A DNA stretch of 64,000 bases from Pirellula sp. (GCA_013822735.1 PNKZ01000004.1:62001-126000), one strand, 5' to 3'; shown: positions 27,716 through 37,281, numbered from the stretch's first letter. Notes: generated from the letters alone by a model not told the origin. Numbers and translations are program-made.

Positions 27716-30346
27716 CTAACGCATGCTCACTTGCGGACCCGCCGGCGGCTGCTTCTTTGAGGGTCCGGCGTCTTCGAGCGCCGAGAGAATCTGCGACTGC
27801 GTGTAGCCGCCGCCGAAGAGGATCGGCTCGTACTTCTTCTCGGCCGGGAAAATGGCGATGAGCGGTACGCCGCCGCTGGGCTGGAGCTTCTTAAAGAACT
27901 CCTTCTCCATTTCCGGCAGTTCGTCGATATCCACTTCGTACGTCACCACGCCGTTCGCCTCGACTCGGTTCTTCGTCGTCGAACGGTCGAGATTCGCCGC
28001 CTTGAGCGTCTTGCAGGTCAGGCACCATTTCGCCGTGAATTCGATCATCACCGTCTTCCCTTGGTCGACTTCGCGGACGAAGTTCCCCATCGCGAAGTTG
28101 TGGTTCCACGGCAGCGGATCATTCACTTGCGGAGCGGCAAACGCAAACCAGCCGATCGCCGCGGCCACCGCGGCGCCGATCCCCCACGCTTTGACCTTCT
28201 CATGAAACTCCGCATAGTTCGGCGTTCGGCCGATCCACCAGCAGGCGACGGCCAAGCCTGCGAGCAAGGTCGCAGTCGGCAGCAAGTTCGCCGGCGCAAT
28301 CGGCACCATGAGCCAGAGCATCGTGCCGATGAGCACGAAGCCCATGATCTGCTTGAACGTATCCATCCATTCACCCGGCTTCGGTAGGAAGCGAATGAGA
28401 CCCGGCCGTAGACCGACGAGCAGATACGGCGAGGCCATGCCGACCCCCATCGCGATGAAAATCGCATACGTGATCGGCGCACTCTCCTGCAACGCAAACG
28501 CCACGGCCGTTCCCAAGAAGGGGCCGCTGCAAGGAGTCGCGAGCACCGTCGTCACGGCTCCCTTGGCGAAGGCGCCGAAGAAACCTTCTTGCGACGTCGC
28601 GTTCTGAGCTTTCTTACTGTCGGCGAAGCCGGGAATTGGAATTTCCCACACGCCTAAGAAGCTCAAAGCCATCACAAACACGATGGCGATCAACGTAATG
28701 TTGAAGCCGTCGTAGCTGAATTGCTGCCCCCAGCCGAACGTTTGGTTGAAGAAGATCCGTAGCACGACGGGAATCGTCGCCAACACGACGAACACGAAGA
28801 TCATGCCGAGCGAATACCAGAGATTGAGCAAGAAGATCCGCCGCGGATTGTGCCCCCCCTGCTCCACAAACGACAATACTTTCAAGCCGATGACCGGCAA
28901 CACGCACGGCATGAAATTCAAGATGAAGCCGGCCAGCATCGCAAACACGATCATCACCGGCAGCGACGAAGCTTGGTCTTGTTCCTGACTCTTGATCTGC
29001 GCCAGGTCGTAATCCGTCGGAGTTGCCGCCGGAGTGATCTTCTGCAACTGCTCGTTGAAGGCCTTGGCGTGGGCTCGGTAACTCTCAGGCCCCACAAACA
29101 ACATCGGCCGGGAAACAACGCCGGCCGGCGCCGCGGGGGCGACCGTTAACATCGCTTCCCACTTCACCGCTTCCGGCTGCAGGCAGTTGGAACCTTGGCA
29201 GGTTTGAAAGCCCAACGTGCCGGCTAGTGGATAGTCCCCCGCCTTGGCATCGCTGGGAACATCGACTTCCGCATTCCAGGTGACCGGCTGTTCGAAATAC
29301 GGAATCGAAGCCGCTTCGCCGACGTGCGCGGTCACCGGCTTTTGTTCGGTGGCCAAAAACCCACCCTGCAAGCCGGAAGTTTCCGTAAACACGAGCGAGG
29401 TCGCTTGATTGCCGATGGCCGGCAGCGGCGACGCAATCGCATAGTAAACATGCCATTGCGGATCGGGCGTCATCGTCACGACGAGCCGCGCTTTGCCGCC
29501 GGGCGTAACCACGCTCGGCTCGAGCTTGGCTTCGATCTTGAGCTTGGAAGTCTTCGGCTTGTAGACCCCTTCGGAGCCTGCCGCGCCGAGAAACTTCTCC
29601 ATGCCGCCGGGAAGTGTACCGCCCGGAACGACGCTTCCAGGAACGACACTGCCGGGCAGGGGTGGACCGCCCGGAGTCGGAGGGCCGTTCATCACGCTGG
29701 GGATCGGAGGACCATTGTTGGCAACTTCCACCGGCGGCGGCCCCTTCGGCACGGGCTGAGCGATCGGCTGCGGCATATCAACCGGCGGGTTCTTCAACTT
29801 CGGCGGCGTGCCGAGTTTCGCGGTGAACTTGTAATCTTGCGGCGGCAGACAAACGTTTTCGCATGCTTGCGCGTAAACCTTGCCGGAAAGTTCTAGCTTG
29901 GCGGCATCCACGCCGGCCGCGAGATCCAACGGAGCGCTCCAGGTGACGCTCCCTTCGTGCGTTTCGACGAGGAGATTATCAAACGCCGCTTCCTTGGCCG
30001 AATGCGGTGCTTCGTCCGCCGTGAAAGCGCCGACCGTCACGCCGGCCGTGGGCGTGATCTTGATCGAAGTCCGCACCGGTCCGCCGTCGGGCTGGGTGAG
30101 CGAGTAGATATGCCAGCCCGGCGTCATTTGGGCGGTGACGTAGATGCGCCCGAGTTTGCCGTCGGCGGGAGCTTTGAACACGGCCGTCGGTGTGACGACG
30201 GGGGCCGTCGGCACGCCTGCCCCGAGCTCGATCGGTTGGAAAAACCCATCCTGGGCCGTTGCCTGCGATGCCGAGATTGCCACAGCCGCCAACATGACGA
30301 CGGCCGACCACGGTGCAAACCAGCGGCGAAATCCTAAACCACTCAT
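27716..30346 (-). CDS. DsbD-like thiol:disulfide interchange protein with two N-terminal domains
   Basis: 876 residues. DsbD-type proteins carry reducing power from cytoplasmic thioredoxin across the membrane to periplasmic partners. Signal peptide about 1-31. Two DsbD-alpha-like domains follow, about 45-190 with CENVC and about 255-400 with CQGSNC, separated by a Pro/Gly-rich linker. The membrane core with about eight helices spans about 455-735, with PCVLPVIGLKVLSFVEQ and ATPCSGPFLGTAVAFA carrying the conserved Cys residues. The C-terminal thioredoxin domain has WCLTCK at about 790. E. coli DsbD has one alpha domain, so the second copy is unusual. It is followed at 9 bases by the REP element. 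Confidence 0.9.
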   Translation of the reverse strand: MSGLGFRRWFAPWSAVVMLAAVAISASQATAQDGFFQPIELGAGVPTAPVVTPTAVFKAPADGKLGRIYVTAQMTPGWHIYSLTQPDGGPVRTSIKITPTAGVTVGAFTADEAPHSAKEAAFDNLLVETHEGSVTWSAPLDLAAGVDAAKLELSGKVYAQACENVCLPPQDYKFTAKLGTPPKLKNPPVDMPQPIAQPVPKGPPPVEVANNGPPIPSVMNGPPTPGGPPLPGSVVPGSVVPGGTLPGGMEKFLGAAGSEGVYKPKTSKLKIEAKLEPSVVTPGGKARLVVTMTPDPQWHVYYAIASPLPAIGNQATSLVFTETSGLQGGFLATEQKPVTAHVGEAASIPYFEQPVTWNAEVDVPSDAKAGDYPLAGTLGFQTCQGSNCLQPEAVKWEAMLTVAPAAPAGVVSRPMLFVGPESYRAHAKAFNEQLQKITPAATPTDYDLAQIKSQEQDQASSLPVMIVFAMLAGFILNFMPCVLPVIGLKVLSFVEQGGHNPRRIFLLNLWYSLGMIFVFVVLATIPVVLRIFFNQTFGWGQQFSYDGFNITLIAIVFVMALSFLGVWEIPIPGFADSKKAQNATSQEGFFGAFAKGAVTTVLATPCSGPFLGTAVAFALQESAPITYAIFIAMGVGMASPYLLVGLRPGLIRFLPKPGEWMDTFKQIMGFVLIGTMLWLMVPIAPANLLPTATLLAGLAVACWWIGRTPNYAEFHEKVKAWGIGAAVAAAIGWFAFAAPQVNDPLPWNHNFAMGNFVREVDQGKTVMIEFTAKWCLTCKTLKAANLDRSTTKNRVEANGVVTYEVDIDELPEMEKEFFKKLQPSGGVPLIAIFPAEKKYEPILFGGGYTQSQILSALEDAGPSKKQPPAGPQVSMR

Positions 30347-30439
30347 GCGTTCAAATCCTTGCCCGACAAGACATTGAGAACAGCCGCATTTTACCCCGGT
30401 CGAAAAACTCGGGTCAACGCGGATTAGATGCCGCCCCGC

Positions 30440-31480
30440 TCACCAAGTTTCCGCCATTTTCCGCAATCGCTCCATGATTGTCCGCCAACGTGCCAAAACG
30501 GCATCGCGGCGAGGAAACTCTCGCCGCTCGAGGTATATCCACCGCAGCCAGCGATAAGGTGCCAACAAAACGCCGCTCCGATCGAGAACTTCGACCAGCA
30601 CCTCCGCTTCCACGGATAAGCCGGCGTTTGATTGCCGCGCTGCCGCGTAGGCTGCCAATGCCGCGGCCCGACGTTTTGTATCTTCGCCGGCCATGCTGCC
30701 GACGAGCCGCGCCAGGTCGAGCGCCACGCTATCCACGGCCATCGCGCCAAAGTCGACGAACCCGGCGACTTCGTCCCCTTCGAACAACACATGCTCCGCG
30801 TGGAGATCGCCGGCTACCGGCTGCAAAGCGAACTCTTGCCGCGCGGCCAATTGCAGCAGCGACTCGACGCGCGGCCCGCACTTCGCGAAATGCTGCGAGT
30901 ATTCGTCGGCGTCTTGTTGCAATTCTTGCCAGTCACGCATTTCGGACGCATTCGCCACGATGGCGCGTTGCACCTCGTGCCGGCCGCCGTGGGTTAGCTC
31001 GTCGAACACGGCTTGGCGTTTGGCAATGGCGGGCGAGGTTCCGAGCCGTAGTTCCCGCGGCGATCCTTCGCCGAGCGCAATGTGCAGCAGCCCGAGTTCG
31101 CGAAATGCCGCCTGCAGCTTCGCTTCACTTGGCTTGGCAAGAAAATCGGCCTCGCCCGGCAGCCAAGGCTCGAGTTGCCACCAGCGATCGTCGGCCGGCA
31201 CACATGTTCGACGCGGGTCATCCGCTAACGCTAGCGGCACGGGCACTTTCCGGCAGCCCGCACTCGCCGCCCGGCGCAAGACGCCGGCGATCCATTCGGG
31301 CCGTTCGGCCGTAACTATCTGGGTAGGCCAGGCTCGCAGGGCAAACACCCCGGAGGCCGTGGGGACTCGCCGGACCTCCGCACCGCTGAGCCCGCCGGCG
31401 GTGCAGAGCGTCGCGTCGCCCGTCCGCCGGAGCGATCCGGTGAAGCGAGCGAGCAAATCATCGACGAGCAAGGAAGTCAT
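30440..31480 (-). CDS. Aminoglycoside-phosphotransferase-fold kinase, substrate unknown
   Basis: 346 residues. The protein-kinase-like APH/choline kinase fold is supported by the catalytic loop VAGDLHAEHVLF and the metal-binding VDFGAM about 15 residues later. The normal loop reads HGDLHxxN. Here the first His is Ala and the Mg-binding Asn is His, while the catalytic Asp is kept. The N-lobe has ALRAWP in the expected region. The substrate cannot be deduced. It is followed by a 93-base gap to the DsbD-like start and is probably an independent gene. Confidence 0.75.
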   Translation of the reverse strand: MTSLLVDDLLARFTGSLRRTGDATLCTAGGLSGAEVRRVPTASGVFALRAWPTQIVTAERPEWIAGVLRRAASAGCRKVPVPLALADDPRRTCVPADDRWWQLEPWLPGEADFLAKPSEAKLQAAFRELGLLHIALGEGSPRELRLGTSPAIAKRQAVFDELTHGGRHEVQRAIVANASEMRDWQELQQDADEYSQHFAKCGPRVESLLQLAARQEFALQPVAGDLHAEHVLFEGDEVAGFVDFGAMAVDSVALDLARLVGSMAGEDTKRRAAALAAYAAARQSNAGLSVEAEVLVEVLDRSGVLLAPYRWLRWIYLERREFPRRDAVLARWRTIMERLRKMAETW

Positions 31481-31762
31481 GAAGCCCGCACTATGTGGCC
31501 CGGCGGCGGTCGATCCTGCGTACTAGCCCTATAATCGGCGTAAGCGGAACAACGAGTCTCGTGAATCCAACTGCGTAAAACGTTACGAATATCACTAATT
31601 CGCAACCCGGGTAAGTTGGGGTATATTTTACGGTCCGTGAAACCGCGATGAGAATAATTCCTGCGCAAGATTGACGCTTTGGCCGCAAGATAACGCGGCA
31701 GCAGAACAACCATTCCCTGGAGCTCGAATTTCTCGGGCTCCAAAATACTTAGAGGTCGCCCC

Positions 31763-34552
31763 ATGAAGTGTTCGCATGCCGGTCTTGTGATGACCGCTTG
31801 GTTGGCGTTTGCCGCATCTGCTTCGTTCGCATCGGCCGAAGAAAGCGAAAAGCCGGCCGCTCAAGCTGCCGCCGCTCCCGCCGTGAAAGCGGAGAAAGAC
31901 GAAGAAGCGGAAGGGAAACCGGCTCCGAGCGCCGCCAAGCCGTCGGGCCCGGCCTCGAAGTATCCCCCGTTTGCGGACGTGCTCAAAGATTTCAAACCGG
32001 TCGACGGCTTGATTCAGCTCTATCGCAAAGACGCGCGGCTCTTGGCGGAAATCGAACCCGGCATCATGAACCGCGACTTGATCGTGCTGATTTCGATCGC
32101 TCGCGGTATCGGGGAAGGGCAATTGCTCGGCGGCATGTCGTGGGGCTTCGGCGACGATTGGCTCTGGCAGTTCCGCAAGGTCGACGACAACATCCACGTA
32201 GTACGCCGCAACATTCGCTTCCGCGCGACCAAGGGGAGCCCGGAAGAATCGGCGGTGCGATTCGCCTATACCGACAGCGTGCTCTACAGCCTGCCGATCA
32301 TCACGATGGGCCCCAAAGGGGGAGCCGTCATCGACTTCACGCAGATTTTCATGAGCGACTTGCCGCAGATCGGCTCGGCGCAGCCCGGTTTCACGTTCTC
32401 GCCTTCGAAGTCGACGTTCGCCGCGGTGAAGGGTTTCAAAGACAACGTCGAATTGGAAGTCGCCGCGTCGTACAGCATTTCGCCGAACGTACAACTCGAC
32501 ACGGTGCCCGATTCCCGCAGCGCCACGATCAACGTGCATTACTCGATCAGCGCTCTCCCCGAAACCGGCTACCAGCCGCGGGTGGCCGATGATCGCGTCG
32601 GCTACTTCCTCACGGTGCTGAAGGACTACTCGAAGAAGGGAACCGACGACAACTTCGTCCGCTACATCAACCGCTGGGATCTGCAAAAGGCCGACCCTTC
32701 GGCCGAGATGTCGCCGCCGAAGAAGCCGATTGTGTTTTGGATCGAGAAGACGGTGCCGTTTCAATATCGTAAGCCGATCGCCGACGGCATCCTCGAGTGG
32801 AACAAGGCCTTTGAAAAGGCCGGCATCGTCAACGCCGTCGAAGTCCGTCAGCAGCCCGACAACGCCGATTGGGATCCGGAAGATATCAACTACAACACGT
32901 TCCGCTGGATCACCTCGGGCGCCGGCTTCGCCATGGGCCCGAGCCGCGTGAATCCGCTCACCGGGCAGATTCTCGACGCCGACATCATCTTCGACGCCGA
33001 CTTCATCCGTTTCTGGAAGATGGAGATGGAGACGTTCACGCCGAAGAGCATCGCCGCCATGACCGGCGGGCCGCTCGACATTGACGAATATCGCCAGATG
33101 ATCGCCGGCGTGCCGGCGTCGCACCGTCATAGCCACATGTGCCGTTGCGAGTTGCACACCGGCATGGCCCGCGAACTTGCCCTCGGGGCCACGGCTTTGG
33201 CCGCCACGGCGCCCGACGCCGCCACCGCCGAAAAAGAGCAAACCCGTATGATCCTCGAAGGCCTGAAGGAAGTGGCCATGCACGAAGTCGGGCACACGCT
33301 CGGCCTGCGGCACAACTTCAAGGCGAGCACCTTGCTGAAGGTGGAAGAACTGAACGACACCGACAAGACGCGCGACGTCGGCCTCGCCGCTTCCGTGATG
33401 GATTACAACCCGACGAACATTGCGCCGAAGGGCAAGAAGCAAGGGGACTACTATTCGAAGACGATCGGCCCCTACGACTTTTGGGCCATTGAATACGGCT
33501 ACAAGACACTTGCCGGCGCCGAAGCGGAAGCAGGCCTGAAGAAGATCGCTTCGCGCTCGGCCGAACCGGCGCTGGCTTATGCGACCGACGAGGATACGCG
33601 CGGCATCGACCCTGATCCGCTCGTCAACCGCTTCGACTTCGGCAAAGAGCCGCTCGACTACGCCAAGGCGCGGTCGGAAATGATCGAAAGCCTGATCCCG
33701 GGCGTGGTCGACCGCGTGACGAAAGACGGCGACGGTTACCAACGCGCCCGTCAAGCGTTCGGCGTGCTTTTGGGTAATTACGGCTCGTCGCTCTTCTTCG
33801 CCTCGCGCTACGTCGGCGGGCTCTACGTGCATCGCAATCACAAGGGCGACCCGAACGCGAAGCCGCCGTTCGAGCTCGTGCCGGCCGACAAGCAACGGGC
33901 CGCGTTGAAGCTCGTGAACGAACGCATCTTCAACGACAAGCCGTTTGCATTCCCGCCGGAAATCTACAACTACTTGGCCGCGACGCGCTGGAACCACTGG
34001 GGCGTGCGCGAGCCGGAGCGTTTGGATTTCGCCGTGCATGAAGTGATTCTCATGTGGCAGAATCGCGTGCTCGATCAGTTGCTCTCGTCGCTGACGCTGA
34101 AGCGTTTGCACGACGCCGAACTGAAGGTCTCCGTCGACACCGACGTGCTGACCGTCGCCGAATTAATCGACACGCTCACCGACTCGATCTTCTCGGAGCT
34201 CGAGACCGTGAAGCCGGGCAAGTACACAAACCGTAAGTCGGCCATCAGCAGCGTGCGACGCAACTTGCAGCGCACCTATCTGAAGCGGCTCAGCGGCTTG
34301 GCCCTCGGCCCGCAAGGTTCTTCGGCGCTCCTGGCGTTGATGGGCGGATCGTCGAGCGGCAGCTCTTCCAGCGCCGTGCCGGAAGACGTGCAGAGCTTGG
34401 CCTACGCAGAGCTCAAGAAGCTCGAAGCCGGTATGACGAAGTTGCTCGACGCCGAGGGAGACCTCGACGCCTACACGTCGGCCCACCTTCTGGAATCGCG
34501 CGAGCGCATTCGCAAAGTGCTCGACGCCCAATTGACGACGACTCGGCCGTAA
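31763..34552 (+). CDS. Secreted zinc metalloprotease, zincin with HExxHxxGxxH
   Basis: 929 residues. Signal peptide about 1-25 (ASASFASA), then an Ala/Lys/Glu/Pro-rich segment to about 70. The zinc site HEVGHTLGLRH (His507, Glu508, His511, His517) is the extended metzincin form. The large conserved N-terminal region with DLIVLISIARGIGEGQLLGG and the segment after the zinc site, including ASVMDYNPTNIAP, match the DUF5117/DUF4953 metalloprotease family as I remember it. The Met-turn is in SVMDYN. It is likely periplasmic or secreted. A strong terminator follows. Confidence 0.9.
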   Translation: MKCSHAGLVMTAWLAFAASASFASAEESEKPAAQAAAAPAVKAEKDEEAEGKPAPSAAKPSGPASKYPPFADVLKDFKPVDGLIQLYRKDARLLAEIEPGIMNRDLIVLISIARGIGEGQLLGGMSWGFGDDWLWQFRKVDDNIHVVRRNIRFRATKGSPEESAVRFAYTDSVLYSLPIITMGPKGGAVIDFTQIFMSDLPQIGSAQPGFTFSPSKSTFAAVKGFKDNVELEVAASYSISPNVQLDTVPDSRSATINVHYSISALPETGYQPRVADDRVGYFLTVLKDYSKKGTDDNFVRYINRWDLQKADPSAEMSPPKKPIVFWIEKTVPFQYRKPIADGILEWNKAFEKAGIVNAVEVRQQPDNADWDPEDINYNTFRWITSGAGFAMGPSRVNPLTGQILDADIIFDADFIRFWKMEMETFTPKSIAAMTGGPLDIDEYRQMIAGVPASHRHSHMCRCELHTGMARELALGATALAATAPDAATAEKEQTRMILEGLKEVAMHEVGHTLGLRHNFKASTLLKVEELNDTDKTRDVGLAASVMDYNPTNIAPKGKKQGDYYSKTIGPYDFWAIEYGYKTLAGAEAEAGLKKIASRSAEPALAYATDEDTRGIDPDPLVNRFDFGKEPLDYAKARSEMIESLIPGVVDRVTKDGDGYQRARQAFGVLLGNYGSSLFFASRYVGGLYVHRNHKGDPNAKPPFELVPADKQRAALKLVNERIFNDKPFAFPPEIYNYLAATRWNHWGVREPERLDFAVHEVILMWQNRVLDQLLSSLTLKRLHDAELKVSVDTDVLTVAELIDTLTDSIFSELETVKPGKYTNRKSAISSVRRNLQRTYLKRLSGLALGPQGSSALLALMGGSSSGSSSSAVPEDVQSLAYAELKKLEAGMTKLLDAEGDLDAYTSAHLLESRERIRKVLDAQLTTTRP

Positions 34553-34592
34553 GGCTTAGACAAGCCGAGTTCGCGACATTTTCCGCAAGTTG

Positions 34593-34632
34593 CAAGCCGC
34601 GTGAAGCCCTTTCACGCGGCTTGTCGCTTTTT
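34593..34632 (+). terminator. Rho-independent terminator after the zincin
   Basis: Stem CAAGCCGCGTGAA / TTCACGCGGCTTG with a 5-base loop, followed by TCGCTTTTTG. It lies 40 bases past the stop codon. Confidence 0.88.
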
Positions 34633-34775
34633 GTGCAGCGGAGTATTCTGACGTGCGTCGCCTGACACCGAGATCGTTCGATTTTCAGTCTTAGCTCGGT
34701 CGTCCACGACCGGGGATCGCCGGTTGCGCCGCGTGGCCGCGGCGGCTAAGCAGTTGAATAGGATATTTTCCCGCC

Positions 34776-35123
34776 GTGAAACTGATCGTCGCCATCATCC
34801 AACCGACGAAGCTCAAGGCCGTGCGCGAAGCGCTCGTCAATATCGAGGTGACGCGGATGACGGTGAGCGACGCCCAAGGCTACGGCCGTCAGCGGGGCCA
34901 GACTGAAATGTATCGCGGCAACGAGTACAAATCGAACCTGTTGCGGAAGGTCGCGGTGGAGATCGTCGTCAACGACGACTTTCTTGACCGCACGCTAGAA
35001 ACGCTCCAACATGTCGCCCGCACCGGCCCGGAGGGTTCGATCGGCGACGGCAAGATCTTCGTCTTCCCGGTCGAACGCGTGATTCGCATGAACGACGGCC
35101 TCGAAGGCCCGGAAGCGGTCTGA
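34776..35123 (+). CDS. P-II family signal-transduction protein
   Basis: 115 residues from a GTG at 34776. P-II trimers sense 2-oxoglutarate and ATP/ADP and control ammonium transport and nitrogen metabolism. The N-terminal strand KLIVAIIQPTKLKAVREAL and the T-loop with Tyr46 and Tyr51 (EMYRGNEY) are kept; Tyr51 is the uridylylation site in enterobacteria. The B-loop TGPEGSIGDGKIFV and the C-terminal EGPEAV are also present. No amtB, glnA or gltB is next to it, so its partner must lie elsewhere. No strong ribosome site precedes the GTG. Confidence 0.92.
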   Translation: MKLIVAIIQPTKLKAVREALVNIEVTRMTVSDAQGYGRQRGQTEMYRGNEYKSNLLRKVAVEIVVNDDFLDRTLETLQHVARTGPEGSIGDGKIFVFPVERVIRMNDGLEGPEAV

Positions 35124-35207
35124 GGAAAGACCGGAGACTAGAGACCGACGTGTTTGCATCCTCCTCTCTGACTAACGCCTAACGCCTGCCGCCTAGCGCC
35201 TCACCCT

Positions 35208-35573
35208 ATGTCCATCGTACTTCTCTGCGGCGATATGATGTTTATGTCGCGCATTGCCGGAGCGGCGAAGCAGATCGGCGTCGACTGCACGACGGCGATG
35301 TCTCCGGCGTCGCTCACCGACAAGCTCGTCGAGGGAACGCGGCTCGTGGCGATCGATCTTTCGACGCCGGGCCTGGAACCGGCCGTGCTCGTGCCGAAGA
35401 TTCGCACGGCGCTCAAGGTGCGACCCCGGGTGATCGCCTTCGGACCGCACGTGGCCGGCGAACTGCTCGAAGAAGCGGAAACTTCGGGCTGCGACGCCGT
35501 GTTTTCCAACGGCCAATTCTTCGCAAACCTGCCGCAGTTGCTCTCGCAATTTGTCACAATTGCGCCGGAATAG
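35208..35573 (+). CDS. Receiver-domain-like protein lacking full phosphorylation site
   Basis: 121 residues. The pattern of alternating strands and helices (SIVLLCGDMMFMSRIAGAAK, RLVAIDLSTPGLEP, RVIAFGPHVAGELLEEAE, GCDAVFSNGQF) fits a stand-alone CheY-like domain. The phospho-acceptor Asp candidate is in VAIDLS. The paired acidic residues of strand 1 are reduced to one Asp, and the conserved Lys after strand 5 reads Asn. Phosphorylation is therefore doubtful. It follows the P-II gene by 85 bases; no kinase is near. Confidence 0.6.
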   Translation: MSIVLLCGDMMFMSRIAGAAKQIGVDCTTAMSPASLTDKLVEGTRLVAIDLSTPGLEPAVLVPKIRTALKVRPRVIAFGPHVAGELLEEAETSGCDAVFSNGQFFANLPQLLSQFVTIAPE

Positions 35574-35581
35574 CAATTAGC

Positions 35582-35662
35582 GTGGCTGGGGCAGAGCGCA
35601 AGCGATGCCCCAGAGGCGATTCCGTCTCAATCTGGGGCATCACTTCGTTCTGCCCCAGCCAC
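35582..35662. repeat. Palindromic intergenic repeat, family C
   Basis: Arms at 35582-35613 and 35632-35662 are inverted copies beginning GTGGCTGGGGCAGAGCG, with an 18-base centre. It lies between two convergent genes, where it could also act as a terminator, although it lacks a T-run. Confidence 0.85.
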
Positions 35663-35690
35663 CCTTACGATGCGCAACCGTAGCGGAGCG

Positions 35691-36935
35691 TTACGGCGCG
35701 CCCGGTGTCGATTCATTCGCCGGCACGGTCGGCACTCCGGCGGGGTCGGGTACGAGCGGCGGTAACCCGTAGGCGACCTCCGCTTCGTCGCGGAACACTT
35801 CGTCGAGTTCCACTCCGTCGGCGTCGTAACGGAGCAGGAGATAAATCGCCGCGGCGGCCGACCAGAAATACGCGAAAGCGTAGCCGAGCACGACAAGCTT
35901 CACGCAGCCGAACCAGAACGAAATGAGCTTCGCACCCGAGGCGTCGAAACGCGACAGACCGAGCCCGCCTGCGAGCGTTTTCTCCATCAACGGTTGCCCG
36001 CTTCCCCAACTCACGCCCCATGCCGAAAGCTGCCAGACGGCGCCGGCAAAAAGTTCGACGACGGTTAGGCCGAGCAAACCGAGCAAGAGCGCCAAGACGC
36101 AGTAGAACAAATAGTGCAGCGGACGTTGAAAGACATACGAATACGAGCGGCTGACCGCGTCAAAGCCGTCGCTTCCTTCGGCGCTGATCGTCGAGTGCAT
36201 CAGCGGCCAACCGACGACCACGCCCGTCGCGGCGAGCGCCATGACGATGCCGCCGAGCAATGCCAAAGGCCAGGCGACGGCGGCCAGCAACACCGACATC
36301 CGCATCACGAGCCCCAGCACGAACAGCCCGCAGCAAACGAGGAACATCGCGCCCAGCGGCAGCAGCGGGGCGGAGAAATACGAAATCCAGCGCCGCCCCG
36401 CATGCCCGAGGGCCGCACCGAGAGTGGCAGGCTCTTCACGCGTGAGTTGCACGACGGCGCTGCGCGTCAGCGCGCCGCCGAAGAGCGCCCACACCGCCGC
36501 ATTCCAAACAAGGCAAAGAGCGAGAAACGCCGCGCCGCTGAAAGTTCGTGACAGATTAAATAGCTGCAGGGCCGGCGCCGTCAGCCGAGCCCAAGGATCG
36601 TAGACGGCGTCGTTCGGCGGCGCCCCGAGTTCCGGTCCCGACAATTCCGGCGATCGCTTCGGCTGCAGAGGGTTGCTGATCGGGGCATAGCCGCCGCCGG
36701 TGGTCGACCAAGGGCAACTCTCGTACGACTTCACCAATGCCTTGACGTCGGGCGAATCGAGCTTCTCGAAGACCTTGGCAAGGCACCACCAGCCGAAGAT
36801 CGTGAGCAGCACGCCGACCGACGCCAGCACGAGCATCCGCACTTGAATTGCCAGACGAAACACGCGGCCGCGGAGAAACCAGCGATTGATTCGGCTCCAT
36901 GCCAGACCGGCGGGAGGCGAAAGTTGGTCGTTCAT
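35691..36935 (-). CDS. Polytopic membrane protein of unknown function
   Basis: 414 residues from the ATG at 36935. Hydrophobic helices can be seen at about 33-55, 135-160, 195-225, 228-255, 285-315 and 345-370, giving roughly six transmembrane segments. A soluble loop at about 60-125 follows TM1 and contains CPWSTTGGGYAPISNP. The C-terminus (LRYDADGVELDEVF) is acidic and probably cytoplasmic. I recognise no family; a conserved planctomycete membrane protein is likely. Confidence 0.7.
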   Translation of the reverse strand: MNDQLSPPAGLAWSRINRWFLRGRVFRLAIQVRMLVLASVGVLLTIFGWWCLAKVFEKLDSPDVKALVKSYESCPWSTTGGGYAPISNPLQPKRSPELSGPELGAPPNDAVYDPWARLTAPALQLFNLSRTFSGAAFLALCLVWNAAVWALFGGALTRSAVVQLTREEPATLGAALGHAGRRWISYFSAPLLPLGAMFLVCCGLFVLGLVMRMSVLLAAVAWPLALLGGIVMALAATGVVVGWPLMHSTISAEGSDGFDAVSRSYSYVFQRPLHYLFYCVLALLLGLLGLTVVELFAGAVWQLSAWGVSWGSGQPLMEKTLAGGLGLSRFDASGAKLISFWFGCVKLVVLGYAFAYFWSAAAAIYLLLRYDADGVELDEVFRDEAEVAYGLPPLVPDPAGVPTVPANESTPGAP

Positions 36936-37055
36936 GGTGCCGTACTCGTGTTGCCGATGGAGAATTGCCGCGATCGAAGGGCTTTCGACGGAGCAGCGGC
37001 AATTATAGGTCGACGACGTATCGTCGCAACGGGCAACCCGGGCGGCCAAGGCGGA

Positions 37056-37247
37056 TCATTCGTCTTCCGGAGGCCGTTCTAACGCTTCCTCGTCGTCTTC
37101 TTCGCTGCGCGAAGTAGGAACCGCGTAGGTTTCTCCGAGCCAGCGGCCGAGATCGATCTGCCGACATCGCGCGCTGCAAAACGGCGGCGAATCCGTGGCC
37201 GTCGATTCGAACTGTTTGCGACAGATCGGGCAGGTGAGCTTCGGCAT
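37056..37247 (-). CDS. yacG: YacG-like zinc-ribbon protein (DNA gyrase inhibitor family)
   Basis: 63 residues from the ATG at 37247. The single treble-clef zinc site is CPIC near residue 5 and FCSARC near residue 23, followed by the family signature RQIDLGRWLGETYAVP. The acidic tail (EEDDEEALERPPEDE) is common in the family. In E. coli YacG binds gyrase and inhibits it. It stands just downstream of the FmdB-type zinc ribbon on the same strand. Confidence 0.9.
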   Translation of the reverse strand: MPKLTCPICRKQFESTATDSPPFCSARCRQIDLGRWLGETYAVPTSRSEEDDEEALERPPEDE

Positions 37248-37281
37248 CGTTAAGAAAGACAAAAACGGATAGCGACCGGAA

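Noticed and set aside
31628-34111. Open frame of 827 codons antisense to the zincin gene
   Set aside because: No recognisable domain and Arg/His/Val-rich composition, while the opposite strand encodes a complete metalloprotease with a zinc site and signal peptide.
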